DNA from: Cellulophaga sp. HaHa_2_95
Lineage (GTDB): Bacteria; Bacteroidota; Bacteroidia; Flavobacteriales; Flavobacteriaceae
Direction: 5' to 3'
DNA: 64,000 nucleotides
Assembly (NCBI RefSeq): GCF_019278565.1
Contig: NZ_CP058988.1
Location: 3,906,001-3,970,000 of the forward strand
In this document: piece after piece, positions 1-9,898 of the stretch
How positions within the stretch are numbered: the first letter of the stretch is position 1
How the letters are laid out: each line of letters opens with the position of its first letter
The notes under the pieces: model-generated
Seen by the model: the letters and a program-made list of their open reading frames with translations, nothing else
The model's database searches: none
What the model was told of the DNA's origin: nothing
Program-made: the position numbers and the translations under genes

Positions 1-212
1 CAATTGCCAGGTACGGAAATGGTATCCCAAACAATATTATTTTCTGCAATCACATTCGTTTCGTCTATTTCATTAGATGCTAAGAAATGCCACGATCCAT
101 CTAATGATAGTTCGGTAGCGGTGTTATTTTCTGATTTACTACTACAAGAAAAAAGTAGCGTTAGTTCAACTAAAAAGAATAGAATGCTATGTATAATAAG
201 TTTACGCTTCAT
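1..212 (-). CDS. Glycoside hydrolase family 2 protein, N-terminal fragment (cut by window edge)
   Basis: The reading frame starts at an ATG at 212 and runs off the left edge, so only about 70 residues are visible. It opens with a lipoprotein signal peptide ending in a lipobox (LLFSC, Cys about residue 22). A stretch with LDGSWHF and then SVPGNW follows, which is typical of the N-terminal jelly-roll of GH2 beta-galactosidase-like enzymes. It lies 14 bases downstream of the sulfatase stop on the same strand, so it is probably the last visible gene of the leftward operon. It would be a periplasmic or surface exo-acting glycosidase. The catalytic domain is not in the window, so substrate and activity cannot be judged. 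Confidence 0.7.
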   Translation of the reverse strand, partial: MKRKLIIHSILFFLVELTLLFSCSSKSENNTATELSLDGSWHFLASNEIDETNVIAENNIVWDTISVPGN

Positions 213-226
213 GATACTATGTTCTT

Positions 227-1669
227 TTACTTTAATAATTCCTGCTCCCAAGCTTTTAAGATAGTTTCATCTGTTGCATCTGGTGGCAAACCTTTTTTAA
301 GCATTCCATTAATAAAGTAAGCTTCAGAACTTTCTTTGGCTTTCTGAATTGCGCCTAGAGATTCCGCAATCATATTTTTCTCGGTCCTATTCAACAAAGC
401 GTTTAGTTTTGAGAATAACTTTTTCTTTGTCTTTTGAAATTCAACATCTAAAGCGAGATTACTAAATTCACTAGGATCATTTTGTAAGTCATACAATTCA
501 AATTCCGGTCGCTTATCAACCATTAAAGCATCATATGGCGCTTGTAATTCTCCCTTTTTATACAAGACATTGTATAGCGTAAATGCTGGATATTGCAACT
601 TTTTATAGGATGATACTTGCATATATGGCAGCTCTGGTCTACGATTCCAAATTAATTTATAGCGCCCATCTGATATGGAACGAATATCGTCAACCGCATC
701 ACCACAACGTTGACGAAAGCCATATACATATTTCCTTTTTTCGCCATTTAACACCGTTTTTCCATCTATATATTTAGGAATTTTGATACCTGATAATTTT
801 AAGGAACTTGCTGCAACGTCTACCAAACTAATCAACTCTTTTCGTTCTCCTACTTTGTTATATTTCTTTGGATAGCGTACAATTAACGGAATTGCCAAAC
901 CCCCTTCATACAGCCATTGCTTATCGCGAAGATGTGGACGCCCATGATCTCCGAATAAAATTACAATGGTATTATCTGACAAGCCATCTTCGTCTAGCCG
1001 TTTTAATATTTGCCCTACACTTTTATCTGCTTTTTGTATGCTCTCTAAATACAAAGCCCAATCGGCTCTAAGTACAGGATAATCTGGATAACACGCTGGG
1101 AGGGTAACACTATCTGGATGAATAGGATTAGCTTTATCTCGTACAAAAACACGATGTGGTTCATGAATTTGAACTTGCGCAAAAAATGGTTGACCATTTT
1201 CTCTTTGTTTCCAATCGGTGCCATCAAAAAAGTTGTTTCCCAAGAAATTATAATCTTCTTTACCGGGCTTTGACATATCATGAGCCCATCCGTTCGAACA
1301 GAAATAATCGGCATCTTTGAATAGTTCCATAATTGTATGAACCTCTTCTGGCAAATTTTGCATTTCAATGGTTCTATGGTTGAGTGCGTTTATAGTATTA
1401 GGGTATACTCCTGTTATTATTGATGACCTGCTTGCAGAACAAACAGGTGTGTTGGCATAAGCATTTAGATAAGTGACGCCCTGCGAAGCGAATTTATCTA
1501 TATTCGGAGTTTTTACATCATTGTTACCATAACACCCTATTTCTCTTCCTAAATCATCACAATTAATCCAAAGTATATTCGGACGATCCTGAGATTGGGT
1601 CCAAGAAAAACATATCAGAAATAAATATATAATTACATTTTTAAAAAAAAAGCGGCTTAATAGATCCAT
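227..1669 (-). CDS. S1-family sulfatase (formylglycine-dependent), exported
   Basis: 480-residue sulfatase of the alkaline phosphatase-like superfamily. The N-terminal segment (about residues 1-27) is a signal peptide. The metal-binding start is NILWINCDDLG. The active-site motif is C-S-A-S-R at residues 77-81, with the Cys expected to be oxidised to formylglycine, followed by SSIITG. A metal-site element FGDHGRPHLRDK lies further on. Family members remove sulfate esters from polysaccharides in the periplasm. The C-terminus has a short helical tail instead of a large extra domain. It sits between the GH43-like gene and a GH2, so desulfation before exo-cleavage is a reasonable role. The CSASR motif and the HR pair after it resemble the other CxAxR sulfatase of this window at 13911. 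The exact S1 subfamily is not assigned. Confidence 0.92.
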   Translation of the reverse strand: MDLLSRFFFKNVIIYLFLICFSWTQSQDRPNILWINCDDLGREIGCYGNNDVKTPNIDKFASQGVTYLNAYANTPVCSASRSSIITGVYPNTINALNHRTIEMQNLPEEVHTIMELFKDADYFCSNGWAHDMSKPGKEDYNFLGNNFFDGTDWKQRENGQPFFAQVQIHEPHRVFVRDKANPIHPDSVTLPACYPDYPVLRADWALYLESIQKADKSVGQILKRLDEDGLSDNTIVILFGDHGRPHLRDKQWLYEGGLAIPLIVRYPKKYNKVGERKELISLVDVAASSLKLSGIKIPKYIDGKTVLNGEKRKYVYGFRQRCGDAVDDIRSISDGRYKLIWNRRPELPYMQVSSYKKLQYPAFTLYNVLYKKGELQAPYDALMVDKRPEFELYDLQNDPSEFSNLALDVEFQKTKKKLFSKLNALLNRTEKNMIAESLGAIQKAKESSEAYFINGMLKKGLPPDATDETILKAWEQELLK

Positions 1670-1767
1670 CTTATTTGTATTATTATAAAGTATAAGTAAC
1701 TATCATGTTGTTTACAATTCCTTAAATAGTTTGTAAAAACAATATTATAGGAGTTTATTCTTTGCTT

Positions 1768-2877
1768 TTATTCTTTGGTAATCTGTAATGGAATTTGAAT
1801 ATTAAAGGAATGCCTCACATTATTTGCATCTATAGTATCCGCAGCACATAACAGAGCAACAGGAGCTCCATTTTCTATAAACACTTGCGGACGCTCTAAA
1901 TGATCAAACTTGGTACTAGTGCCATCTTCCCATGTGACAGATCTATCTGAGATTTCAAAATATTTTGCTTCATCCCATTTAATTCCATCATCGGAATCAT
2001 AATGTACTAATGAGAATAAACGTTTATTTCCTTCATGCTTAATTCGTTTTACAATAGCGCGGTATTTTCCGTCTTGGTACCAGATGTAAGGATCTTCGGC
2101 AGGAAACGTTTCTCCTTCAAACACAAATATTGGATTTGAATACTTTTTGAAAGGTCCGGTGGGCGAATCTGCAATGGCGACCATGTGCACGACAGGGCCA
2201 CCCGCGGGTAATTTATTTTTTTTACCCACCGCTTTATATACCATTAATATCTTACCATCTGCCATTTCGCATACAGATGGGTTTGAGGTCATTAAGGCGT
2301 CATATGCTTTATCCTCATCATGTGTAATATCTAAAACTGGTGTATCAAATCTTTTCCATGGCCCGTTAGGACTATCAGCAACGGCAACTCCTATTCTTTG
2401 ATTGTTTCTATGTTCCCAATTCAATTTTGGTTTCCCTGGGGCACTTACAATCTCTTTATTTCCAGTATTCCCCATATAATATAAGTAGTACTTGCCTTTA
2501 ATTTTAAGAATAGTAGGGTTGTGTGTTGTAGCCCCGTCCCAATATTCTTTACCCCTATCTCCCAAAGCCACATCTTGATAAGTGAATGGTCCAAATGGAC
2601 TTGTAGCCGTAGCATGTGCTATTTCTGAATAATTAACCCATTCCCAACCAATATCTTTTGGCCATCTGGAGTAAAACATATGGTACAAACCATCTTCGCC
2701 TTTGGTTAAGGTACCTCCCCAAACACTTTTTCCCGCTTCTTCAAAAACAGAAGATTTAGCAACTTTCCCTAAAACTATCTTATAATTCGCTACGTTTTCT
2801 GAGGTTGCTTGTTTTGGTTTTTGAGCACATGATCCTAATAATACTACTACCGACACTATATAAATTATGTTTTTCAT
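1768..2877 (-). CDS. GH43-like five-bladed beta-propeller lipoprotein, putative glycoside hydrolase
   Basis: 369 residues with a lipoprotein signal (LLGSC, Cys about residue 17). The body shows repeated propeller blades with motifs of the type HNPTILKIKGKYYLYYMG, GVAVADSPNGPWKRF and AEDPYIWYQDGKYRAIV, as in GH43/GH117-like five-bladed propellers. Acidic residues before blade strands (for example SNPSV and AEDPYIW) are candidates for the catalytic set, but I cannot assign it. The gene lies 7 bases after the GH2 gene upstream and 98 bases before the sulfatase, in the leftward operon controlled from the lacI region. The CAZy family and specificity are not clear. It could be an exo-galactosidase or an anhydro-galactosidase distantly related to GH117. 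Confidence 0.75.
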   Translation of the reverse strand: MKNIIYIVSVVVLLGSCAQKPKQATSENVANYKIVLGKVAKSSVFEEAGKSVWGGTLTKGEDGLYHMFYSRWPKDIGWEWVNYSEIAHATATSPFGPFTYQDVALGDRGKEYWDGATTHNPTILKIKGKYYLYYMGNTGNKEIVSAPGKPKLNWEHRNNQRIGVAVADSPNGPWKRFDTPVLDITHDEDKAYDALMTSNPSVCEMADGKILMVYKAVGKKNKLPAGGPVVHMVAIADSPTGPFKKYSNPIFVFEGETFPAEDPYIWYQDGKYRAIVKRIKHEGNKRLFSLVHYDSDDGIKWDEAKYFEISDRSVTWEDGTSTKFDHLERPQVFIENGAPVALLCAADTIDANNVRHSFNIQIPLQITKE

Positions 2878-2884
2878 TACTTCA

Positions 2885-5884
2885 CTAGTTTATGATTTGA
2901 ATAGGAGACCAATGGCTAAATCCGTCACTATCCTTTTTCCGTATTTGCAGGTAGTATGTACCACTTGCTTTAATGGGGATGGTCATCATCCCTTTAGTAT
3001 AGGTTGTAATTTCCTGATCTAAGTGCGAACGCGATGTTCCGTAACGAGCCGTATAGGACTCATCATTTAAAGCGCCAGAATAGCCAACCACAATATGATC
3101 ATCTCGTATAAAAGCATCCCAAATAATTGGTGGTAATTCTTGTCCACTACTTGTTAAGGTGATTAGGGTAGGCTCAGCTCCCTTACCATTTACAGCTATT
3201 AGTTCAGCTTTTACAGAAGAGTTAGGTAGACTATCAACGGTAATATAATTGGCTATCGTTTTAGCAGTTTGAACCGTTTCTCCTTTTAAGTTTTGGAATT
3301 GTATAAAATATTCCTTGGCCCCTGGCACTGCCTCAAAATATACTCTGGCAGAATTTCTCCCCCCAACTATTGCTGTAATCTTAGGAGCTACAGGCTTTTT
3401 TAGGGCAATATTTTTTTCAACCCGGGTGTACCCATTCGGACTTAATAAAGCAATATGCATGGCTACCGCTTTTTTGTTTTTTACAGTTATAGGAATTTCT
3501 CCTGTCCACACACCATTCTCCGGAAGTAATACTGGCAAATCTTGCGTTTTTCTACCACTTATTTCTCCTTCATCATTTATAAATTCCCAAACCAATTGAT
3601 AGTCTTTCATGGTAAAACTAGGAAAGTCATTTCTTGCTCTTATGGGAATCGTTATTGTCGCTTTCCTTTTATGAAAGATAACATCAATATCTTTTACAGG
3701 ACTGGTTTCTTTTTGCAATCGCGAATAAAATTTTCGTTTTTGTCTCCATGCATTTACAATTCCCCACGTTCTATTTTCTTCTATATTTGTTCCTATGTAT
3801 CCACTTCGATAATCATTATACGTCCATAACGAAGTACCAATAACAAAATCATTCTGTCCCCTAAAATTATCATTCCAAGAAGAATTTTCTTCTAGATCTT
3901 CATCTAATGTAATCCCGTTTAACTTTACCCCATATTCTGAAATAAAAACAGGTTTGTTAGGCCATTTGCTTCTAATACTAGAAATTACTTCTTGCGGCGT
4001 TCCTTGAAACGGATACAAATTATGCATTATGATATCTACATTAGAGTTTGGATCTGTAGTTCTCGTAGCATCTTCACGCCCACCAGTATTGCTTACACAA
4101 GTCACTAATCTATACGGATCTAATGCTCTCACATAATCCATCATCATGGTAGCATAGTCATAATGGTCAGCCAATTCATTACCAACGCTCCACCCAATAA
4201 TACTAGGGCTGTTGCTATCTCTATCTATCATCCCTTTAATCCATGATTTAATCAAAGGATATTCTGGAGCTGTAAATTCTGCATTATCCAAATCGCGAAC
4301 ATTGACTTCTTCAAACAGTAAAATTCCCTTTTCGTCACAACGTTCAATCAATTTTTTATTCTGAGTTCCATGCATGATACGCATAAAATTAGCTCCTGCA
4401 TTTTTCATTAAATCTACATCTTGATCAATAAGCTCTTGGGGCTCTGAAGACCCCCAATAACGGTGATCACTAACTCTATTAAAGCCTGACAACCGAACGG
4501 CTTCACCGTTTAACATCAAATTATCTTTGGTCAATGTAACTTTCCTAATTCCGAATCTACCTTTTAACTCATGTACTACTTTCTTGTTTTCTGAAATAGT
4601 ACTTGCTATTTGATATAAGTGCGGATTATCAAAATGCCAAAGCTCAACATCAGCTGCAGACAACTCACCAGTGAAAACAACTTCACTCATAGAATTTGCT
4701 GGTACTATTACTTTTTCAGTAAACTGTAGTACCTTTTTTTTATTTAAAATTTGACTATTCACCGTTAATGTTCTAGCCGTAGTACCACTATTCTCTACCT
4801 TAATTTTTAAATGCAACTCTGCTTTACCCGTTTTTAGATCTGGATCTGCATGTATGTATTGATGCTTTATGCGCACCTCATCATTTCTAACCAATGTTAC
4901 ATCTCTGATAATACCACCCCAATTCCACGTAGCACCTACCAAAGCATTATTATCAGTTTCAACAGCCAATACATTGTGGTTATCTAAACTTATATTTTCC
5001 GTAACATCTATTTCGAAAGGCGTAAAACCACCTTGATGTGTGCCGACAAACACTCCATTTAAGTACACTTTAGCTATATGGTAAACGCCATCAAATTTTA
5101 ATCGAATTCTTTTTTTGGGAGTAGCTTTCCAAGCTGCAGGAGTTTCAAATGTTCTTCTATACCATGCCTTACCAGTGTAATTAGAAAATTCATTAATCAT
5201 CCCATAATGCCCAGGAACTTTCAAGCTATTCCATTGGGAATCATCAAAATCACTTAAAAAAATAGTCTTTTTCTCTAATTCAGCTTGCGCTATTTTTTCG
5301 TTGGATACGGGTCTAAATAATACAGCATCTACGGATACACCCACACCCGCTATATCTGAAGTAATTTCTATGGCAGTGCGTTTATCTTTTTCAAAGGTGA
5401 AAATTCCTAAACTCAGCCATTCGTCGCAACGGGTACGTTGATTAAAAAACTGTGTATCTTTTCCTTTAGCGTGATGTATATTTATTTTTGTATTTAAATT
5501 TATAGCAAAAGGAAACCGTACAAACACTTCGTAATATCCTGATGCAGGCAATTTGGGTACATATGATACACTAGCATCATCTTGTAAACTACTAAAGTGA
5601 TGTTTTAAATATGATGCGCCATAAAAACGAGATTCCCTTTCTCCTTTTGTAGCAACGATCCAATCTCCTTTAAGTTCAATTTGATGTTCATCTGTATTAT
5701 CAATAATTAAGTCCTCTTCCTGAGCCCTGATATTATTGTAGTTTGATCCTTCGCCATAGATGGCATTAAACTTCCACTTTCCATTTAAATCCAGACTTTC
5801 TTCACCAGCTTTCAAGCCTGTATTGTTTTGTGCATAGCCTAATACACCGACAAGAAAAAACAATAATAGATAGCAATTTTTCAT
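2885..5884 (-). CDS. GH2 beta-galactosidase-like enzyme with golvesin-like insert
   Basis: About 999 residues. I chose the ATG at 5884 over the one at 5896 because it places the signal peptide (MKNCYLLLFFL) first and avoids overlap with the preceding stop. Counting from the longer start, a GH2 strand pair (LDLNGKWKF, about 36-44) is interrupted at about 60-200 by a domain with IIDNTD, SYVPKLPASGYYEVFVRFP and a CDEW element. This resembles golvesin/xanthan-lyase C-terminal domains. The sugar-binding jelly-roll resumes at VPGHYG (about 228). An immunoglobulin-like domain and a TIM barrel follow, with the acid/base Glu in VGNELAD (about 574) and the nucleophile Glu in FISEYG (about 654). A fibronectin-like tail ends the protein. 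It is secreted and probably removes beta-linked galactose. Confidence 0.88.
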   Translation of the reverse strand: MKNCYLLLFFLVGVLGYAQNNTGLKAGEESLDLNGKWKFNAIYGEGSNYNNIRAQEEDLIIDNTDEHQIELKGDWIVATKGERESRFYGASYLKHHFSSLQDDASVSYVPKLPASGYYEVFVRFPFAINLNTKINIHHAKGKDTQFFNQRTRCDEWLSLGIFTFEKDKRTAIEITSDIAGVGVSVDAVLFRPVSNEKIAQAELEKKTIFLSDFDDSQWNSLKVPGHYGMINEFSNYTGKAWYRRTFETPAAWKATPKKRIRLKFDGVYHIAKVYLNGVFVGTHQGGFTPFEIDVTENISLDNHNVLAVETDNNALVGATWNWGGIIRDVTLVRNDEVRIKHQYIHADPDLKTGKAELHLKIKVENSGTTARTLTVNSQILNKKKVLQFTEKVIVPANSMSEVVFTGELSAADVELWHFDNPHLYQIASTISENKKVVHELKGRFGIRKVTLTKDNLMLNGEAVRLSGFNRVSDHRYWGSSEPQELIDQDVDLMKNAGANFMRIMHGTQNKKLIERCDEKGILLFEEVNVRDLDNAEFTAPEYPLIKSWIKGMIDRDSNSPSIIGWSVGNELADHYDYATMMMDYVRALDPYRLVTCVSNTGGREDATRTTDPNSNVDIIMHNLYPFQGTPQEVISSIRSKWPNKPVFISEYGVKLNGITLDEDLEENSSWNDNFRGQNDFVIGTSLWTYNDYRSGYIGTNIEENRTWGIVNAWRQKRKFYSRLQKETSPVKDIDVIFHKRKATITIPIRARNDFPSFTMKDYQLVWEFINDEGEISGRKTQDLPVLLPENGVWTGEIPITVKNKKAVAMHIALLSPNGYTRVEKNIALKKPVAPKITAIVGGRNSARVYFEAVPGAKEYFIQFQNLKGETVQTAKTIANYITVDSLPNSSVKAELIAVNGKGAEPTLITLTSSGQELPPIIWDAFIRDDHIVVGYSGALNDESYTARYGTSRSHLDQEITTYTKGMMTIPIKASGTYYLQIRKKDSDGFSHWSPIQIIN

Positions 5885-5886
5885 AA

Positions 5887-8166
5887 TTACGTACATAAGA
5901 TTTCAAAAATTGAAGCAGGTACATTTTCAGAAGGATGAGATACTTCTATAACTAATTCCTTTGTTTTAATAGGAGTATCAAATCTGTAAGAATTGATGGT
6001 TTGATAGTTATCTGCTTTTTCTACCAATACCTTTCCTTGACTATCCTTTATGGTATACTTACGAACACAAAACGGAGTAACATCTTCTGGATGCCCCATT
6101 AATGTAGATTCCATGGGGTGATCATAATCTGTATCAAAGAAAATTTTAATTTCTTGTAGTGCTATTTCCTCTTTCCAAGATATGGTAAGCTTCGGATTTT
6201 CATCTTCCAAATCGGCAACCCAGGCATTTGTTGTGCCCCAAGGTCGTACATACCCATTTCCAATATTGGAGGTGTCAAAAGCAGCTATAGCCGGAGAAAT
6301 CTCCATGGCAATATTATGTCCTTCTGGTCTACGCTGGGGTATCCAAAACTCAAAAGTGTCTACTCCTAAACCCTCAGGTGGAGTTTGCTTTCCATTATTA
6401 GAAACCGCCTTATTCACCCCATTAAAAACGGAAAGTACCCCGGAATAGCGTTTGCTAGAGTTCCTTAAATTTACCTTCGCATTTTTCAAAAAGGTTACAA
6501 AAGCATATTGCATTTCATTCACACTTTCATTAAATGCAAAAGAAACACGTTGTTCTCCTTTTTTAAGTTCAATCGTAACCGTTTCTAAAAGTACATCTGG
6601 TGTATAACTTTTAGCATTTGCTGAGCTACGTAGCTGCACCTCTAAAGTGGTATCTTCATCGGAATTGACACATACGGTAAATTCATATTTTGTATGAGCA
6701 TTTAAAGGAAGTAATTGAGCAGCGGAAGTGCCTAAGTTTGTCCACTCACCATCAAAAGGAATGGATTTTAATTCCAGCGATGAAGATGCTGTAACTGTAC
6801 CCAAATTTATTAAATTACTAGTTTCTTGAATAGGAATATTAGGTATGCTCTGGCCTATTATATTCAATTTATCTTGCAATAATTTAAGAAAATCTGCTTC
6901 TAATAGTTGCTTTGGCAGGATGTTATTATGAGTACAAATAGCGGCCGCCATACCCACTGCTTGGGCACAAAACCCGGTAGTGGCCATCACCCGTGTGGAA
7001 CCAAATGCCACATGTGTGGCACTTATTATTCTACCTGCATAAAAAAGATTTTCTATATCCTTACTTACAAAAGAGCGGTATGGAATTTGGTAAATTCCCT
7101 TAGAATGCCATTGCGTACAACCAGAAAGCTTACTATAAATACCATCTGCCGGGTGTAAATCTATTGCCCACCCGCCAAAAGCAATGGCATCATAAAACAT
7201 TTTTTGTCCTATAACATCTTGTTGCTTTATCATATACAAACCATCAAAACGCCTACTTTCACGTTTGCCGGGAACCGTACCTACCCATTCAAGCGTATGG
7301 TTTTCTACATCATCAAATTCACCAGAATTTTTTATATAATCCCAAACACCGTAGATAACTTTCCAAAGTTCATATTTTATCTCTTCAGTATCATAAATCG
7401 TATTTTTTCTACCACCAAACTCAAACCACCAAAACCTACATCCTTTATCGTCTTTTCCTATAGCTTTATACCTAGGAATTTCGGTAATATCTTTTAATGC
7501 AAAAGCTGGAGGCCTATAAGTTACTGGATGATTTTCACGTTTACTATAAAAATACATGGAGTGGCCCAGCAGTTCTCCGTATGATTTTTCTGGAGCAAAT
7601 AATTCTCCAAATTCTTCTTTTTTTTCTGCTCCCATTCTAAAGGAAGCACCCGCTTTAAAAGCGACAATGCCATCTCCTGAAGCATCACAAAATAAAGGAG
7701 CATTAACAATGTAGGTCGTTGAATTTTGAGAATTAAATGCTGTAACCGATTTAATGTTGTTTTCATCTGATTTTTCAATATCATAAACACTAGAATTTAG
7801 CAGCAATCTGATGTTGTTTTCATTCAAAACCTTTTCCAATAAAACCGTATCAAAAATAACCGCATTTCCTTCCTTGTTACGGTACATATTTTCTACTAGA
7901 ATTTCATCAATAACGCCTCCTTCACGTGCCCAACGATTATTGTTTCCCATGTGCGAAGTGGCTCCTAGAATCCATAATCTAACTTCCGAGGAAGCATTAC
8001 CTCCCAATACAGGTCTATCTTGAATGAGTACGGTTTTTATTCCTTGTCTCGCCGCTGTTATTGCAGCACAAACTCCCGCTACTCCTCCACCAACGATGAC
8101 AAAATCAGAGACTAGTTTAATAGTGCTATTTCCTCTTTCTTGCTTGCTGTACTTTTCTAGTAACAT
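5887..8166 (-). CDS. FAD-dependent oxidoreductase with C-terminal jelly-roll domain
   Basis: 759 residues without a signal peptide, hence probably cytoplasmic. The Rossmann dinucleotide motif is at about residues 25-33 (VIVGGGVAG), followed by a glycine-rich LGGNASSEVR stretch typical of the FAD_oxidored family (PF12831-type). The FAD-binding C-terminal element is FYAGRIISATHVAFGSTRVM. From about residue 430 the protein becomes beta-rich (EFTVCVNSDEDTTLEVQLRS and onward), suggesting one or two jelly-roll or discoidin-like modules. It is placed 2 bases upstream of a secreted GH2 and 11 bases downstream of the symporter, so it may oxidise a sugar or sugar acid imported by that symporter. The substrate is unknown. 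The family is frequent in Bacteroidota polysaccharide loci but poorly characterised. Confidence 0.8.
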   Translation of the reverse strand: MLLEKYSKQERGNSTIKLVSDFVIVGGGVAGVCAAITAARQGIKTVLIQDRPVLGGNASSEVRLWILGATSHMGNNNRWAREGGVIDEILVENMYRNKEGNAVIFDTVLLEKVLNENNIRLLLNSSVYDIEKSDENNIKSVTAFNSQNSTTYIVNAPLFCDASGDGIVAFKAGASFRMGAEKKEEFGELFAPEKSYGELLGHSMYFYSKRENHPVTYRPPAFALKDITEIPRYKAIGKDDKGCRFWWFEFGGRKNTIYDTEEIKYELWKVIYGVWDYIKNSGEFDDVENHTLEWVGTVPGKRESRRFDGLYMIKQQDVIGQKMFYDAIAFGGWAIDLHPADGIYSKLSGCTQWHSKGIYQIPYRSFVSKDIENLFYAGRIISATHVAFGSTRVMATTGFCAQAVGMAAAICTHNNILPKQLLEADFLKLLQDKLNIIGQSIPNIPIQETSNLINLGTVTASSSLELKSIPFDGEWTNLGTSAAQLLPLNAHTKYEFTVCVNSDEDTTLEVQLRSSANAKSYTPDVLLETVTIELKKGEQRVSFAFNESVNEMQYAFVTFLKNAKVNLRNSSKRYSGVLSVFNGVNKAVSNNGKQTPPEGLGVDTFEFWIPQRRPEGHNIAMEISPAIAAFDTSNIGNGYVRPWGTTNAWVADLEDENPKLTISWKEEIALQEIKIFFDTDYDHPMESTLMGHPEDVTPFCVRKYTIKDSQGKVLVEKADNYQTINSYRFDTPIKTKELVIEVSHPSENVPASIFEILCT

Positions 8167-8177
8167 AACTGCTGTGC

Positions 8178-9824
8178 TTATTTTAAACTTTTATACGTAA
8201 TTAGACTTCCAAGGCTTGCAACTACAACCCCCATGATACCTACCATAATTACTCCTGTAGCTGCAATGAAGGACAGTATCAAAATAATAAGACCTGTAAC
8301 CGCTATTCCTATTCCTATGACGCGAGTGCCTCTGTTATTATCTGTATTTGTAGTATCCTCTACGATAACCAACTTACCGGCAACTTGAGCCGCATAAGCT
8401 TCGTATTGTTTATTTTCCGAAAAATTGACTGTTAGATAAAATTCATAACATAGGAGTAAAACAATAGGAACCCCCACTCCTAAACCCATTTCTGAGGCTC
8501 TATCTAGTTTAAGATCTAATACCGTCGGACCCAAGAATTTAAAAAAAGCATTGATTGCTAGAGATATTAAGGTAACCGTTAAGATACTTGTGCCTGTTTG
8601 CTTTTTTGAAAATAATGCCCAAAGCGGTGGTAAAAACATAGCACCACCTGTAAGTGCCGCTAGTGTCATAACGACTTCTACAATACCTCCAAAATACGGA
8701 ACAAAGAGTGCAATGAGTATGGTGATGATCCCCAAAATAATAGTAGCTAGTTTTCCTATTTTCACTAAACCTTCATCCGTAGTATTAGGCCTAAAATGTT
8801 TATACACATCATTCGCCAACACTCCCGCCGAAATATTCAAGGTGGTATTTACAGAACTCGAGGTAGCGAAAATCATTCCTCCAAGCATTAAACCTAACAT
8901 CCCCACAGGAAGTACTTCTTTGCACATTAATAAATAAGCCCCTTCATTAGCTAAGCCACTTAATTCTGGATTCAGTACTCTATAGATCATAGGAGGAAGC
9001 ATCCATATTAATGGACTAACGGCATATAATCCAGCAAAGAGCCATCCTACTTTTTTTGCATCCTTTGGTGTTGCAACACTCGTGTATCGTTGTACATATG
9101 CCCAATTTCCTGCAATAAAAAATAGATTATACAAACCAAAAGCTACTAGAAATAAGGGAGAATATTCTTCATTTACAAATTGAAAGAACGTGTCTGGAGC
9201 TTTAGAAATAAAAGCATCAACTCCGCCTATTTTATCAAATGATAAGGGTACTACGATTAATACTACCGCTGTAAGCACTACAAACTGAAGCACATCGGTA
9301 ACAATAACGGCCCATAAGCCTCCAACAGAAGTATATAGAAGAATGAGTATTCCTATGCTTATAATACTTACATTAATGGGTATTCCTGTAGAAACCTCTA
9401 CAATTTTAGCCACAGGATATAAGAAAGCTCCCATCGTGAAAATAGATATTAATAAAAATAAGTACGTGTATATTTTTTGAGTTCTGTATCCTAGTCTATC
9501 CGTGATAAACTCAGCGGCAGTCATGGCCTTAGTTTTTTGCCACTTTGGGGCAATAAAAAGACCTATTATTATTCCGGCAATACACATGGTCCATTGGATA
9601 GATATGGCTACCCATCCGCTTTCATAAGCGATAGCTCCCCAAACAACAAAAGTACCTGCAGAAAAGAAACTCATGAATAAAGAAAGGCCACTCATCCACC
9701 AAGGCAATGCACCTCCCGCAGAAAAATAAGATTTCATGTTCTTGCCTGCTTTAGAAAAACTCACTCCGCAGATAAAAATTAATAAAGTAAAGACTACTAT
9801 AACCGAAATATCGATACTTCCCAT
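8178..9824 (-). CDS. SSS-family sodium:solute symporter
   Basis: 548 residues with about 13 hydrophobic segments. The first helix begins near residue 5, and the conserved early segment with GGALPWWMSGLSLFMSFFSAGTFV is characteristic of the SSF/SSS family. The TSVGGLWAVIVTDVLQFVVL element, also a family hallmark, is near residue 165-185. A Na+-driven inner-membrane importer for a monosaccharide or short product is the likely role. It is the first gene of the leftward operon and diverges from lacI across a 158-base region holding two operators, so repression by that LacI protein is likely. The transported sugar is not known; galactose, 3,6-anhydrogalactose or a derivative are the obvious candidates. 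Confidence 0.92.
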   Translation of the reverse strand: MGSIDISVIVVFTLLIFICGVSFSKAGKNMKSYFSAGGALPWWMSGLSLFMSFFSAGTFVVWGAIAYESGWVAISIQWTMCIAGIIIGLFIAPKWQKTKAMTAAEFITDRLGYRTQKIYTYLFLLISIFTMGAFLYPVAKIVEVSTGIPINVSIISIGILILLYTSVGGLWAVIVTDVLQFVVLTAVVLIVVPLSFDKIGGVDAFISKAPDTFFQFVNEEYSPLFLVAFGLYNLFFIAGNWAYVQRYTSVATPKDAKKVGWLFAGLYAVSPLIWMLPPMIYRVLNPELSGLANEGAYLLMCKEVLPVGMLGLMLGGMIFATSSSVNTTLNISAGVLANDVYKHFRPNTTDEGLVKIGKLATIILGIITILIALFVPYFGGIVEVVMTLAALTGGAMFLPPLWALFSKKQTGTSILTVTLISLAINAFFKFLGPTVLDLKLDRASEMGLGVGVPIVLLLCYEFYLTVNFSENKQYEAYAAQVAGKLVIVEDTTNTDNNRGTRVIGIGIAVTGLIILILSFIAATGVIMVGIMGVVVASLGSLITYKSLK

Positions 9825-9898
9825 AATTGAAAAAAGAGATTGAGTGGTAAATTAGAATAAAAGCATCAGTATTTCTGATTAGCTCATAAAAAGTGTCT

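Noticed and set aside
2102..2112. GGAAACGTTTC, a partial copy of the LacI operator
   Set aside because: It lies inside the GH43-like coding sequence and lacks the full palindrome; most likely chance.
8551..8937. A 128-codon + strand frame antisense to the symporter
   Set aside because: Low-complexity product mirroring a membrane-protein gene; no start context or family signal.
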